Origin: Margaritifera margaritifera
Lineage: Eukaryota; Mollusca; Bivalvia; Unionida; Margaritiferidae
NCBI GenBank assembly: GCA_029931535.1
Contig: JAQPZY010001596.1
Location: 124,001-188,000, forward strand
DNA: 64,000 bases
Direction: 5' to 3'
Shown here piece after piece: positions 12,531 to 23,537 of this stretch; the stretch's first letter is position 1; each line of letters begins with the position of its first letter. The position numbers and the translations under genes are program-made. The notes below the pieces were generated by a model. That model was not told the origin of the DNA and did no database searches. It saw nothing but the letters and a program-made list of their open reading frames with translations.

Positions 12531-12717
12531 AGATGAGTGAACAGTTTCAGAAACATCCCTTGATACGGTTCAGCAATAACGATAATGATGTCAATACAGG
12601 AACATACTTCCAATGCATTATCTTAGGTGCATTCATTGCAGTAAAATATGATTGGTAAGATTGGTTTATGCACCAGATTAACAAGTTTCTACCTGACTCC
12701 ATAACTATTTGAAAGAT
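12531..12717 (+). repeat. 190-bp flank, copy 1, left of the first GATCGTC array
   Basis: Starts agatgagtgaacagtttca, continues cggttcagcaataacgata and ends near ctatttgaaagatc. A close copy in the same orientation lies at 50370-50573. Here the array follows the segment; at the other site the array precedes it. It is non-coding as far as I can see. Confidence 0.85.
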
Positions 12718-14230
12718 CGTCATCATCGAGATCGTCAAGATCGTCATCATCAAGATCATCATCATCGAGCTCGTCATCATCAAGATCGTCATCATCGAAA
12801 TCGTCAAGATGGTCATCATCTAGATCGTGATCATCATAATCGTCATCATCGAGATCGTCAAAATCGTCAATATCGAGATCGTCAATATCGAGATCGTCAA
12901 CATCAAGATCGTCATCATCGAGATCGCCATCATCAGGATCGTGATCATCGAGATCGTCAACGTCGTTATAATTGACATCGTCATCATCACGATTATTAAG
13001 AACGGCATCATCATGATCATCATCATCGAGATCGACAAGATCGTCATCACCGAGATCGCCATCATCGAGATCGTTAAGATCGTCATTATCTAAATCGTCA
13101 TCATTGAGATCGTCATCTTATAGATCTTCATCGTCAGCATCGTCATCATCGAGATCGTGAACGTCGTTATCATCAGAATTGTCATCATCAAGATCATAAA
13201 AATCGTCATCATCGAGGTCGTCATCTTCCAGATCTTCATCATCTGGATCGTCATCACCGAGATCGTCAAGATTCGTCATTCATCTAGCTCCTCATCTTCG
13301 AGATCGTCATGATCAGGTTCATCATCATCGAGATCGTCAACGTCGCTATCATCGTTATCGTCATCATCAAGATATTTAATATCGGCATCATCAAGATCAT
13401 GAAGATCGTCATCATCGAGATCATAACCACCGAGATTATCAAGATTGTCATCATCGAGATCGTTATCTTCGAGATCGTCATCATAAGGTTCGTCATCATC
13501 AAAATCGTCAACGTCGTTATTATCGAGATCGTCATCATCAAGATAATTAAGATCGGCATAATCAAGATCATCAAGATGATCAACGTCGTAATCATCGAGA
13601 TCGTCATCATCAAGATCATAAAGATCGGCATCAACGAGAAAATCAAGATCGTCATAATTGAGGTCATCATCTTCGGGATCTTCATCATCGAGATCGTACC
13701 CTTCGAGATCGCCATCATCAGGATCATCATCATTGAGATCGTCATTATCGAGGTTGTCATCATCGAGATCGTCAAGATCGTGATCATCGTGATCGTCATC
13801 TTCGTGATCGTGATCGTCGAGATCGTCATCATCGAGATGGTCATCAACAAGATCATAAAGATCGTCATCATCGAGATCATGAAGATCGTCGTCAAGATCG
13901 TCATCATCTAGATCGTCATCTTCGAGATCGTCATCTTCAGGATTGTCATCATAGAGATCGTCAAGAAAGTCATCATCAAGATAATCATCATAGAGATCGT
14001 TAAGATCGTCATCATCAAGATCGTCATCATCGAAATCCTCATCATCGAGATCATAATCTACATCATGATCTTCATCATCGTCATCGAGATCGTCATCATC
14101 TGAATCGTCATCATCGAGATCGTCATCTTCGAGATCGTCATCTTCAGGATCGCCATCATCGAGATCGTCAAAATCGTCATCATCAAGATCATCATCATTG
14201 AGATCGATAACATCGTCATCATCAAAATCT
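12715..14230. repeat. GATCGTCATCATCGA array (block 1)
   Basis: About 1.5 kb of short units, mostly gatcgtcatcatcga and gatcgtcatcatcaa (15 bp), with shorter gatcgtcaa units. All unit lengths are multiples of three, so several frames on both strands stay open and give Ile/Val-rich, His/Arg-rich or Asp/Leu-rich pseudo-proteins. GATC occurs very often. I treat all the frames as repeat artefacts. Confidence 0.9.
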
Positions 14231-17200
14231 CCCTTCCATGGACAGGAAGTTGAATATCGAAGCTTTCGATTTGTTGCGGATTGTGCTGCACAGTTCTCTG
14301 CCAGGGACAGGCTTGTCCCAGTCGTAGCTCAGGATTTATTGTCGTTTTGACGTCTTTTCTCCATGGTCACTTCTGGGATGGATATTTTCTTTCTTGTTAC
14401 TGTTATTGTTGTAGTGGAGATAGGTCCTCAATGCTAGAAGTAGTCACATCGTCAGGAATTTCTCTCCCTTCCATAGGCAGGGATCATCATCATCATCATC
14501 GACAGGAATAATCATCATCATCAGCAGCAGCACCACCACCATTGTCGTTGTCATCATCGTCGTGCAGAACTGCTCTCTGCCAGGGACAGACTTGCTCAGG
14601 ATTTGTTGTCGTTTTGGCTTCTTTTTTCCATGGTCAGTTCTGAGATGGAGTTTTTCGGAGATTGGTCCTCAATGCAGGTAGTAGAAGCGTTGTCGGGAAG
14701 TTATCTACCTTCCATGGACAGGAAGTTGCATATTGAAGCCTTCGATTTGATTAGGTTTCTGCTGCACTGGTCTCTGCCAGGGACAGGCTTGTCTCAGTCG
14801 TCGCTCAGGATTTATTGTCGTTTTGGCGTCTTTTCTCCATGGTCAGTTCGGAGATGGAGTTTTTCTTTCTTGTTATTGTTGTGGTTGTAGTGGAGATAGG
14901 TTTTCAACGCTGGAAGAAGTCTCGTCGTCAGGAATGTCTCTACCTTCCATGGACAGGAAGTTGCATATCGAAGCCTTCGATTTGGTTTGGATTGTGCTGC
15001 ACCGGTCTCTGCCAGGGACAGGATTGTCCCAGCCGTCGCTCAGGATTTGTTGTCGTTTTGGCGTCTTTTCTCCATGGTCACTTTCCGAGATGAAGATTTT
15101 GTTTCTTGTTATTGTTATTGTTGTAGTGGAGATAGGTCCTCATTGCTTAAGGTACTCACGTCGTCAGGAATTTCTCTCCCTTCCATGGGCAGGAATCATC
15201 ATCATCAACAGCAGCAGCAGCACAACCATCACCACCACCATTGTCGTTGTCATGATCGTCGTGCAGCACCGGTCTCTGCCAGGGACAGGCTTGCTCTGGA
15301 TTTGTTGTCGCTTTGCTTATTTTCTCCATGGTCACTTCTGAGATGGAGTTTTTTGTTATTGTTATTGTTCTAGTGGAGATAGGTCCTCAACGCTGGAAGA
15401 AGTCTCGTCAGGAATTTCTCTCCCTTCCATGGACAGGAAGTTGCATATCGAAGCCTTCGATTTGATTAGTATTCTGCTGCATCGGTCTGTGCCTGGGATA
15501 GGCTTGTCCCAGTTGTTGCTCAGGATTGTTTGTCATTTTGGCTTCTTTTCTCCATGGTCACTTCTGAGGTAGAGTTTTTCTTTGTGTTATTGTTATTGTT
15601 GTTGTGGAGATAGATCCTCAACGATGGAAGAAGTTTCGTCGTCAGGAATTTCTCTCCCTTCCATGGACAGGAAGTTGCATATCGAAGCCTTCTTTTCTCC
15701 ATGGTCACTTCTGAGATGGAGTTTTTTGTTATTGTTGTTGTTGTAGTGGAGATAGGTCCACAACGCTGGTGAAGTCTCATCGTCAGGAATTTCTCTCCCT
15801 TCCATGGACAGGAAGTTGCATATCGAAGCCTTCAATTAGATTTGGATTGTGTTGCACTGGTCTCTGCCAGGGACAGGCAAGTCCCAGAAGTCGCTCAGGG
15901 TTTGTTGTTGTTTTGGCTCTTTTCTCCATGGTCACTTCTGAGATGCAGTTTTTTGTTATTGTTGTTGTTGTGGTGGAGATAGGTCCACAATGCTGGTGAA
16001 GTCTCATCGTCAGAAATTTCTCTTCCTTCCATGGACAGGAAGTTGCATATAGAAAGGCTTGCATTTCATTATGAGTGTGTGCACCAGTCTCATCCAGAGT
16101 CAAGCCTGTCCCAGTCGTCGGTCAGGATTTGTTGTCGTTTTGGCTTCTTTTTTCCATGGTCACTTCTGAGATGGTTTTTTTGTTGTTTTTGTTATTGTTG
16201 TAGTGGTGATTGGTCCTCAACGCTGGAAGAAGTCTCGTCGTCAGGAATTTTTCTAACATTCATGGACAGGAAGTTGGATATCGAAGGCTTGCATTGCACT
16301 GTGAGTTTGTGCACTGGTTTGTGCCAAGGAAAGGCTTGTCCCAGTAGTCGCTCAGGATTTGTTGTTGTTTTGACTTCTTTTCTCCATGGTCACTTCTGAG
16401 ATGGAGTTTTTTGTTGTTCTTATTGTTGTAGAGGATTTGTAATCAGTGCTGGAAAAATATCGTTGCCAGCAATCTTTCTCTCTTCCATCGACAGGAATCA
16501 TCCTTATCATCATTGACAGGTATCATCCTCATCATCATCATCATCATCCCCACAACCACAGCCACCACCATTGCCGTTGTCATCATCGTCGTGATGCACT
16601 AGTCTCTGCCAGGGACAGGCTTGTCCCAGTCATTGGTCAGGGTTTGTTGTCGTTTTGTGTTCTTATCTCCTTCATCACTTCTGCGATGGAGTCTTTTGTT
16701 GTTGTTGTCATTGTTGGAGTGGACATAGGTCCTCAACGCTGGAAAAAGTCTCATCGTCAGGAATTTCTCCCTTCCATGCACAGGAAGTTGCGTATCGAAG
16801 CCTTTAATTTGATTTGGATTGTGTTGCACTGGTCTCTGCCAGGGACAGGCGTGTCCCAGTCGTCGCTCAGGATTTGTTGTTGTTTTGGCTTCTTTACTCC
16901 ATGGCCACTTCTGAGATGTAGTTTTTTGTTGTTGTTATTGTTGTAGTGGACATAGGTCCTCAACGCATGTAGATGTCCCGTTGACGAGGAATTTCTCTCC
17001 CTTCCATGGACAGGAAGTTCAATATCGAAGCCTTCAATTTGATTAGGATTGTGCTGCACCACCATAACCATCACCACCAACACCATTGTCGTTGTCATCA
17101 TCGTCGTGCTGCCAGGGACAGGCTTGTCCCAGTCGTATCTCAGGATTTGTTGTCGTTTTGGCTTCTTTTCTCCATGATCACTACTGAGATTGCTTTTTTT

Positions 17201-17765
17201 TTGTGGTTGTTGTTGTTGGAGTGAGCATAGGTCCTCAACGCTCGAAGAAGTGTCGTCTTCAGAAATTTCTCTCCCTTCCATGGACATGAAGCTGCATATA
17301 GAAGGCTTGCTTTTCATTATGAGTGTGTGCACCGGTCTCTGCCAGGGACAGGTTTGTCCCAGTCGTCGGTCAGGATTTGTTGTCGTTTTGGCTTCTTTTT
17401 TCCATGGTCACTTCTGAGATTGATTTTTTGTTGTTGTTGTTATTGTTGGAGTGGAGATAGGTCCTCAACGCTGGAAGAAGTCTCGTCGTCAGGAATTTCT
17501 CTCCTTTCCATGGACAGGAAGTTGCATATCGAAACCCTCAATTTGATTAGGATTGTGCTGCGCCGGTCTCTGCCAGGGGCAGGTATGACCCAGTCGTAGC
17601 TCAGGATTTGTTGTTGTTTTGGCTTCTTTTCACCATAGTCACTTCTCAGATGGAGTTTGTTGTTGTCGTTGTTGTTGTAGTGGAGATAGGTCCACAACGC
17701 TGGAAGAAGACTCGTCGTCAGGAATTTCTCTCTCTTCCATGGGCAAGCAAGTTGCACATCGAAGG
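14230..17765. repeat. ~230-bp minisatellite, about 15 copies
   Basis: A tandem repeat with landmarks tctctcccttccatgg, acaggaagttgcatatcgaa, gggacaggcttgtccc (itself a 6-bp dyad), ttctccatggtcacttctga and ggagataggtcctcaacgct. The ccatggtcacttctgag word recurs near 14362, 14629, 14837, 15072, 15327, 15552, 15698, 15926, 16154, 16384, 16899, 17173 and 17402, often 228-240 bp apart. Four copies carry an insertion of CAT-rich sequence ending gttgtcatcatcgtcgtgc (14480-14575, 15190-15265, 16495-16595, 17050-17110). Open frames on both strands are repeat products. Confidence 0.9.
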
Positions 17766-17797
17766 TAGGTAGTAGCTAAGTAGGTGTCAAGTAGGCT

Positions 17798-18128
17798 GGA
17801 TCATAATGGTTTAGTTATATGGATCTTAAACAGGGTTATTGGCAAGTTAGTTTACATAAAGAGGATCGCCGTAAATGAGCCTTTTCTGTGTATAGTAGCG
17901 GATTGTGGAATTCACAGTTATGCCATTTGGATTGTGCAACAGTCCAGCGACCTTAAAATGTTTAATGAAAAGAACTTTACGAAATCTCACTTTTGAGATA
18001 TGCTTAGTACATCTAGATGATATATCAGTGTATGCCAAAACTTTACAAAGCAATTTACAAACATTGCCAAACCTCTTCACTGACTCACTGAAAAGAGTTG
18101 TCGCTTTGAATGGACTGAAGCTTGTCTA
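17798..18128 (+). pseudogene. Gypsy reverse transcriptase, C-terminal half
   Basis: The frame begins in YMDLKQGYWQVSLH near 17816 (the palm block with the first catalytic Asp), hits a stop near 17875, and resumes in another frame as EFTVMPFGLCNSPAT near 17905. The active-site box reads CLVHLDDISVYA at 18001, with His where Gypsy elements usually have Tyr, Val or Leu before the DD pair. Both aspartates are present. The upstream fingers are absent, so the copy is truncated within the domain. Confidence 0.8.
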
Positions 18129-18620
18129 ACAGCATTTAATACATTGAAGAGTATGTTAATAAATGCACCCATATTGGCATGTATAACTGAAACAGATACC
18201 TTCATTGTTGATACAGATGCGAGTAATGATAGCATGGGGGCAGTATTATCTCAAGTACAGAATGGGGAGGAAAAGGTCTTGGCATATTGCAGTAAATGCT
18301 TTTCTAAAACAGAACGATGTTATTGTGTGACGAGAAGAGAGCTGTTAGCCATAGTGAATGCTGTTAAAACCTTCCATCATTACTTGTACGGGGGACATTT
18401 TAAAGTACGCTCCGATCATTGTTCACTTAGATGGCTATTACTCTTTAAAAAACCAGAAGGTCAGCTGGCTAGGTGGATAGAAACATTATCCATGTATGAT
18501 TTTGAGATCAAACACTGTGCTGGTCGTGTACATTCCAATGCAGATACTCTATCTCGTCATCCTTGTTTGAGCGATACATGTATTTACTGTGCAAGAGCTG
18601 ATGCTTTGTATGGATATTAA
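18129..18620 (+). CDS. Gypsy RNase H domain
   Basis: An open frame of about 158 residues. The RNase H-like domain that follows Gypsy reverse transcriptase is well kept: VDTDASNDSMGAVLSQ (first Asp, near 18207), KTERCYCVTRRELLAIV (Glu, near 18308), VRSDHCSLRWLL (Asp, near 18408) and the terminal GRVHSNADTLSRHPC (near 18525). In the element it would degrade the RNA strand of the RNA-DNA hybrid. The frame stops at 18620, before the integrase, so the polyprotein is interrupted here. Confidence 0.85.
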   Translation, partial: TAFNTLKSMLINAPILACITETDTFIVDTDASNDSMGAVLSQVQNGEEKVLAYCSKCFSKTERCYCVTRRELLAIVNAVKTFHHYLYGGHFKVRSDHCSLRWLLLFKKPEGQLARWIETLSMYDFEIKHCAGRVHSNADTLSRHPCLSDTCIYCARADALYGY

Positions 18621-18623
18621 CAG

Positions 18624-19105
18624 ATGGAGAGTATAGCTTGTGTCAGTGATCATAGAAGTAAGCACCAGTTACATATCAATCCTACCGACGCATGTTTACA
18701 AGAAGCATGCAGGGTTGTATCGGGAGAAAACCACAAATTTCTCACCGAAGTACGCACTTTAGATGCATGCGAGAAAATTGCTGGTCAAATGAAATGCTTA
18801 CTCTGGTCATGACAGAAAAAACCCACAAAAATCTCACAGACGTATGTACTTTAGAGAAGTGCGAGAAACTGGTTGATCAGAATAAATCACATTCTACAAA
18901 CAAGTTCTATAAGAAAGATGCATGTATGCTAGGGGCAGTTAAGACTAAGAAAACTAATAGTTCCCATAGTCATGCTGATGCAAGAATTGACATGGAAGAA
19001 AAAGTGGAAATAATAGGTAATAAGATTATTCATCTGCAGGATAAAAATGAGAACATTAAGTTCATCAAAGAGGGGAAGTTAAGAGGCATTAAACCTGTCT
19101 GATCA
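18624..19105 (+). pseudogene. Gypsy spacer between RNase H and integrase
   Basis: A hydrophilic, Lys/Cys/Asn-rich stretch in two overlapping frames. It contains a diverged internal duplication of about 115 bp: one unit reads FLTEVRTLDACEKIAGQ (near 18740) and the next NLTDVCTLEKCEKLVDQ (near 18829). No enzymatic motif was found. The distance to the integrase zinc finger is longer than in compact Gypsy elements. Confidence 0.5.
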
Positions 19106-19264
19106 GAAGTAGCTGTACACAGTGTTGAAGTAAAGTATTTTTGGTACATGTGGGAACACTGTTAGAAATAAAAGGTGGAATATTGTGTAGAAAGTGGGAA
19201 TATCTTACTGGTAAAAACCCAAACTGGTTCGTTGTTTTTGCCTGTTTAACAAACATTTGAAGTC

Positions 19265-20332
19265 TTGACCATGTTACATAACAGCCCATGTGGGGGACAC
19301 CTTGGAATAAATAAAACCTTGTCAAAAGTAAAGGAAAGATACTTTTGGTATGGGTTACGCAAGGAGGTAGAGAGTTGGTGTAGGAGATGTGAAGTCTGTA
19401 ACTCTAAAAAAATGCCTGTAAAGAAACCAAGAGTATCCATGAAACAGTATAATGTAGGGGCACCCTTGGAAAGAATTGGAATTGATATAATGGGACCCTT
19501 ACCTAAATCAAATAGAGGGAATAGGTTTATTCTGGTAATCTCAGGTTATTTTACAAAGTTTACAGAGGCTCTTCCCATGGAAAATCAAGAAGCAAAGACT
19601 GTTGCAACCACACTAGTTGAAAGATGTATCTCTGTTTTTGGGGTACCTATGCAGATGCATTCAGATCAAGGGTCAAACTTTGAGTCGCAAGTTTTTAGAG
19701 AAACATGTGCAATTTTGGGCATAGATAAAACTAAAACTACTCCTATGAGACCACAATCTGACAGTTTGGTGGAACGTGCAAATAGAACAATAGTAAACAT
19801 GTTAGCATCATTTGTATCATCAAAACAAAATGACTGGGCTACCTACTTACCTCTTCTGATGATGGCATATAAGTCTTCCGTAAATGAAACCACAGGCATA
19901 TCTCCCTGTGATATGATGTTTCGTAGAGAGATTAGATTGCCTGTTGATCCTTTGTACTGTTGTCCTTAAAAAGAACAAGTCAAATATGAACACATGTCTG
20001 ACTATGATGAACAGTTTGAAAGTAAACTGATTAGAGTACATGATTTTGCTAGAACTCGTTTGAAAATAGCTAGTGATGCCATGAAATTAAAATATTATTG
20101 CAGAATAAAGCATAATATGTACAAAAAAGGTGATTTGGTCTGGTTGTATGATCCTCAAAGAAGAAAGGGATTGAATCCTAAATTACAGAGGTCCTGGAAA
20201 GGTCCTTTTGTGGTGATGACAAAAATCAATGACGTACTTTATCGCATCAGATCAAGTTTGAAAACAAAACATAAAGTAGTACATCATGATAGACTTAAGC
20301 CATACTGCTTTGAAAACAAAAACCTAAAGTAG
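19265..20332 (+). CDS. Gypsy integrase (one stop at 19966)
   Basis: N-terminal HHCC zinc-binding region: HNSPCGGHLG (near 19274) and CRRCEVCNSKK (near 19382). The catalytic core has all three acidic residues: GIDIMGPLP (Asp, near 19479), HSDQGSNF (Asp, near 19658) and LVERANRT (Glu, near 19766). A stop at 19966-19968 separates the core from the C-terminal part (19994-20332), which has KKGDLVWLYD, the GPF/Y-type WKGPFVVMTKINDVLYRI and a terminal VVHHDRLKPY. There is no chromodomain. This enzyme would insert the element's cDNA. Apart from the stop, this is the best preserved gene of the window. Confidence 0.88.
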
Positions 20333-20378
20333 TACATCATGATAGACTTAAGCCATACTGCTCTGAAAACTAAAAATG
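20273..20378 (+). repeat. 53-bp tandem duplication at the integrase C-terminus
   Basis: The segment beginning aaagtagtacatcatgatag at 20273 is repeated from 20326 with few changes (ctttgaaaac versus ctctgaaaac). Since 53 is not a multiple of three and the first copy ends in a stop, the second copy is outside the integrase frame. Confidence 0.9.
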
Positions 20379-20437
20379 ATGAACTATTAATGTATTTAAA
20401 ACTGATCGGCTATACAAAAAAATTCTTCTCTTTTTAG

Positions 20438-21139
20438 TATGTGGAGATGTTAAATTTAATCAAGGATGGAAAGTACCAAGACACATACATGAGCAACACA
20501 GTGGATTCAAGTACAAATGTACAAACTGCAAACATCTGTGCAACAGACAGCAGCAACATAGGTGCAACAATGCAGGATTCATCATGGTACCTCAAGATGG
20601 GACCATGGGGCCTAAGGCAGAAAAACGTTACAACAGGTACAAAGAGCAGGAATTGCCAAACAATTTTAAGGAAGTTATCAGAAAAAAATGGACAGATAAG
20701 CCGAAGATGACCTTTGGAAAGCGGCCACGCAGGGAGGATTGTCCCATACCTGCCAAAAAGCACTGCAGTACTTCCTATCCACATGAGGGTACAGTTCAAG
20801 AGTTAGAACTGGAAATCCATGCGGAGGGATCCTTGGAATATACCCCAAAATCTGCACCTAGGACCATCACATCAAAAACACTGTACACACAAAGGACGGT
20901 AGAACCATCCCCTGTTGGTGGAGTTCCACGTTCATCATCTGGTAAAAAGAGGCAACTGTCTGTCTCTCCAGCCAGGAAATCTACAGTGTTGTCTGGATCC
21001 TTATCGAGAGTGATATCTTGTTCTTAGTCATCCGATTCCACATACTCTTCATCTAGTCACTCTTCTCGCTCTTCTTCCTCTTCTTTCTCCTCTTCTTCTT
21101 ATCATAGCTCATCTCGTTCCTTTCTTTTCTCCCCATAAG
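20438..21139 (+). CDS. Gypsy downstream ORF: zinc-finger and Ser-rich, probably spliced
   Basis: The open frame can be read back from 21027 to a pyrimidine tract ending ttcttctctttttag at 20437, a good 3' splice site. The exon starts CGDVKFNQGWKVPRHIHEQH, like the end of a C2H2 finger, followed by FKYKCTNCKHLCNRQQQHRC (about 20506-20565), a CxxC...HxC finger. A basic middle (PKAEKRYNRYKEQE, KRPRREDCP) and a C-terminal Ser/Arg run follow; the last part, Ser-rich from 21028 to 21139, lies beyond a single stop at 21025-21027. It lies in the same strand and element as the integrase, in the position where env or accessory ORFs are found. It has no transmembrane segment, so it is not an envelope protein. 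An internal ATG at 20584 would give 147 residues if unspliced. Confidence 0.55.
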
Positions 21140-22307
21140 GATCCAGTGATTAAGATCACTTTTTCATTGCATTTATACAAGCAATTTGAGTACTGCATAG
21201 AAGAGTGTAAAACTAGCATGTATATTAGACCCAAAAAAAATCTGTTTCCGATCGTCCGACTGTCAGTTTCTCATTGCTGACCCTAGCCCCCCCCCCATAT
21301 TTGTTTTTAACCTTTAAAAAATCACATTGCCGAAATTAATTTGTGCACCTAATTGAGCTGGTTTTGCCCAGTACTTTGAAGTGCTTGAAATATTATTTGA
21401 TTTATATATAATGTTAAAAAAAAAAATACCTGCCAACCCTAATTTTAAAACCAGTGCAATAGGAAACACACATTTTGCTTTTGCCTTAGCTTTGAAATTA
21501 AGTCTGTAAAGACCACTGTATGTGATAGATTTGTGTAGTGTATTGGCCTTGAAACCCACTCGAGGGCATATCATGTATGGTCTGTGAAATTTAATTTTGG
21601 CTTATTAGTGACAAACTAATATGTCACTGATTGTATGATACAAAGTTAATAAACTCAACCTGTATATCTGTTTGGTGTACAAAATAATGAAGAATTAGTT
21701 ATGTACATGCAGTAATGAAGTTATATTACTTGTAATATATCACTTACTAAAGTCCCTTCATACATGTTTTTTTTTTTTTACATTTATCGCTGAGAAAAGA
21801 ATGATGTTAACTAGGATAGGAACATACAAGACATAGCAATAGAATATACTATTTCAGTATGTATGCACTTTGTAGGTTTCATTTTTAAAAATAAAGAGTT
21901 ATATTTGAATAATAACATATTGTGTATGAGAATACATATACATTTCATGAATTACCATAGAATATTTTTGTTCTTGATGCTTTTTGGTCAAAAAATGTTA
22001 TTTTAACACACCATTGGTGTTCTTTTAAATGCATAATAATTGTTGTTACTTTGCAAATTGTGTTGCAAGTTTATATTAGAACATTCAGTTTGTTCAATAT
22101 ATGAATATGGATGTGTGTAGTATGTATACTTCCTTTAAACTTAGAATTTCATGACATATGATATTTTTGTTTAATGCTCAAAGTACAAATAAAATTTGAA
22201 TTTATGAAGATGTGTATTATTCACCTCAACATTTGTATGTCTTCATATATCAAAGTTTACTCTTTGATTATTTTTCATGCATATCTTCTAGTTTGATGAC
22301 TGAAAAG

Positions 22308-22374
<67 letters not shown>

Positions 22375-22612
22375 TGACATTATCATCTTTTGCAATATAT
22401 AAAGGCAATGTAATATATACATGTTATTAAATAATGTATTGGTTGGTCCCAAAGGTAAGGTAAACTTATAATTAACCTTGACGTTCAATTCTCACACATG
22501 ATGTGTCAGCTGTTCTGTGTTTCAACTTTGACAAGTTAACATGCTGATGTAACTTTAATTAACAAATTTATATACTTTCTCATCATACCAGTTTGGGGAC
22601 CAAATCCATATT
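21140..22612 (+). other. Gypsy 3' untranslated region
   Basis: AT-rich DNA between the downstream ORF and the polypurine tract, without recognisable coding. It contains a C-run at 21287-21296, a T-run near 21767-21778 and a (TA)n tract at 22310-22371. AATAAA-like words occur (for example near 21888 and 22188). Confidence 0.55.
22310..22371. repeat. (TA)n microsatellite
   Basis: About 31 TA units inside the 3' region of the Gypsy element. Confidence 0.95.
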
Positions 22613-22625
22613 AAGATGGAGGCAA
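22613..22625 (+). promoter_or_regulatory. Polypurine tract of the Gypsy element
   Basis: aagatggaggcaa, almost pure purine, lies immediately before the TGTAACG start of the LTR. In LTR elements this primes plus-strand DNA synthesis. Confidence 0.65.
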
Positions 22626-23395
22626 TGTAACGCCACCGTCGTACATTACTATGTTAAATTTGTGTATTGTGTGGTCACGTTTATACGAAGCTGCGGCTGA
22701 GCCATGACATACAGCCGCTTTGTACAGATTAATGTAATTTCATTTATTGTGGAAACAACTCATAAATGTATTAAACCATATTATTTGAAATAATAATAAG
22801 CATTAATCACTAAGTTCATGTAAACAAGAGCTTATCTATCTCATTATATGATGGAATTATTGGTTTCACCGTGGAAATTTGAGCCTCATGTTCTGTTACT
22901 ATTTTTAGAACACGCTCTGCATTGCTAACTTTATGAGTAAATATCTCAAGTAATTTTCCATAGCAATCCATAAATTACATACCCTCATACTCCCTGCGTC
23001 TGTGGCTAACTATTCCTTCCAATTGATGTCGTCTTTTAATTCTCCATTTGGTTTTTAGGGGCATCGTTTGGTCCATTGACTGGCAAGACATACATTATCA
23101 GTTGCGCTTGCGCATTCGATTCGTTCGACCACTTTCAAGTGTTGATCTTAGGCTGAACTCGGCTTAACGGCAATGCACGAACATAGCCGAATGACTAAAT
23201 TCTAAATTCTGATTGGTTGCTTAGGACTATAAATACTCAGCACGAATTACGAGGGGGGGGGATTGTTGACACTTTGTCAAAGAAGAAAGAACCTTTCGTT
23301 ATTGTGTTTGTCTGTCTGGTAACAACCAAGGTGAAAAATTTATAAATGGATCAGAGTAGCAAATTAGTGGAAGTTCCCACAATTGTAAATTTACA
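22626..23395 (+). repeat. Putative 3' LTR of the Gypsy element
   Basis: Starts TGTAACGCC directly after the polypurine tract; TGTAACG is a frequent LTR start in animal Gypsy elements. A TATA box (ctataaatac) lies at about 23227, with a G-run and a G+C-richer transcription-start region after it. The end at about 23395 (TTACA) is a guess from the TG...CA rule; no second LTR is in the window to prove it. Length would be about 770 bp. Confidence 0.6.
23226..23236 (+). promoter_or_regulatory. TATA box in the LTR
   Basis: ctataaatac lies in an LTR context, about 600 bp after the LTR start. Expected transcription start is roughly 25-30 bp downstream. No other promoter element was identified. Confidence 0.5.
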
Positions 23396-23506
23396 AACTC
23401 CCTAAGTTGCCAGTTTATAATAATAACAGTTCACCTATAAGGTGGCAAAGTCTGCACCTGTTTGGGTTGACCACCTAGATTGAAACCTTAATAGTTGCAG
23501 TATGTA

Positions 23507-23537
<31 letters not shown>

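Larger units (their letters stand above)
9395..12540 (+). mobile_element. LINE B: RTE-like non-LTR retrotransposon, internally deleted
   Basis: A nearly full-length but broken element. The leader (9395-9738) carries a subrepeat, followed by APE endonuclease (9739-10693), linker, reverse transcriptase (about 11000-11890) and C-terminal domain (11896-12510). The 3' end falls in a short gatgagatgag run at 12525-12537, which fits the short-repeat tails of RTE-type LINEs. Frame changes and stops occur in every domain and the active-site segment of the reverse transcriptase is missing. The element abuts the GATCGTC array block on its right. Confidence 0.8.
17795..23395 (+). mobile_element. Ty3/Gypsy LTR retrotransposon, 5'-truncated
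   Basis: Order on the plus strand: end of reverse transcriptase, RNase H, spacer, integrase, a separate downstream ORF, long 3' untranslated region, polypurine tract and a 3' LTR starting TGTAACG. The 5' LTR, gag, protease and front of the reverse transcriptase are missing, and the left edge abuts the 230-bp minisatellite. RT before RNase H before integrase is diagnostic of Ty3/Gypsy (Metaviridae-type) elements. Stops and frame changes in RT, spacer and integrase show it is not functional. Confidence 0.85.

Noticed and set aside
14823..15341. Long frames on both strands within the 230-bp repeat
   Set aside because: Both strands are open over the same units and the protein simply repeats with the DNA unit.
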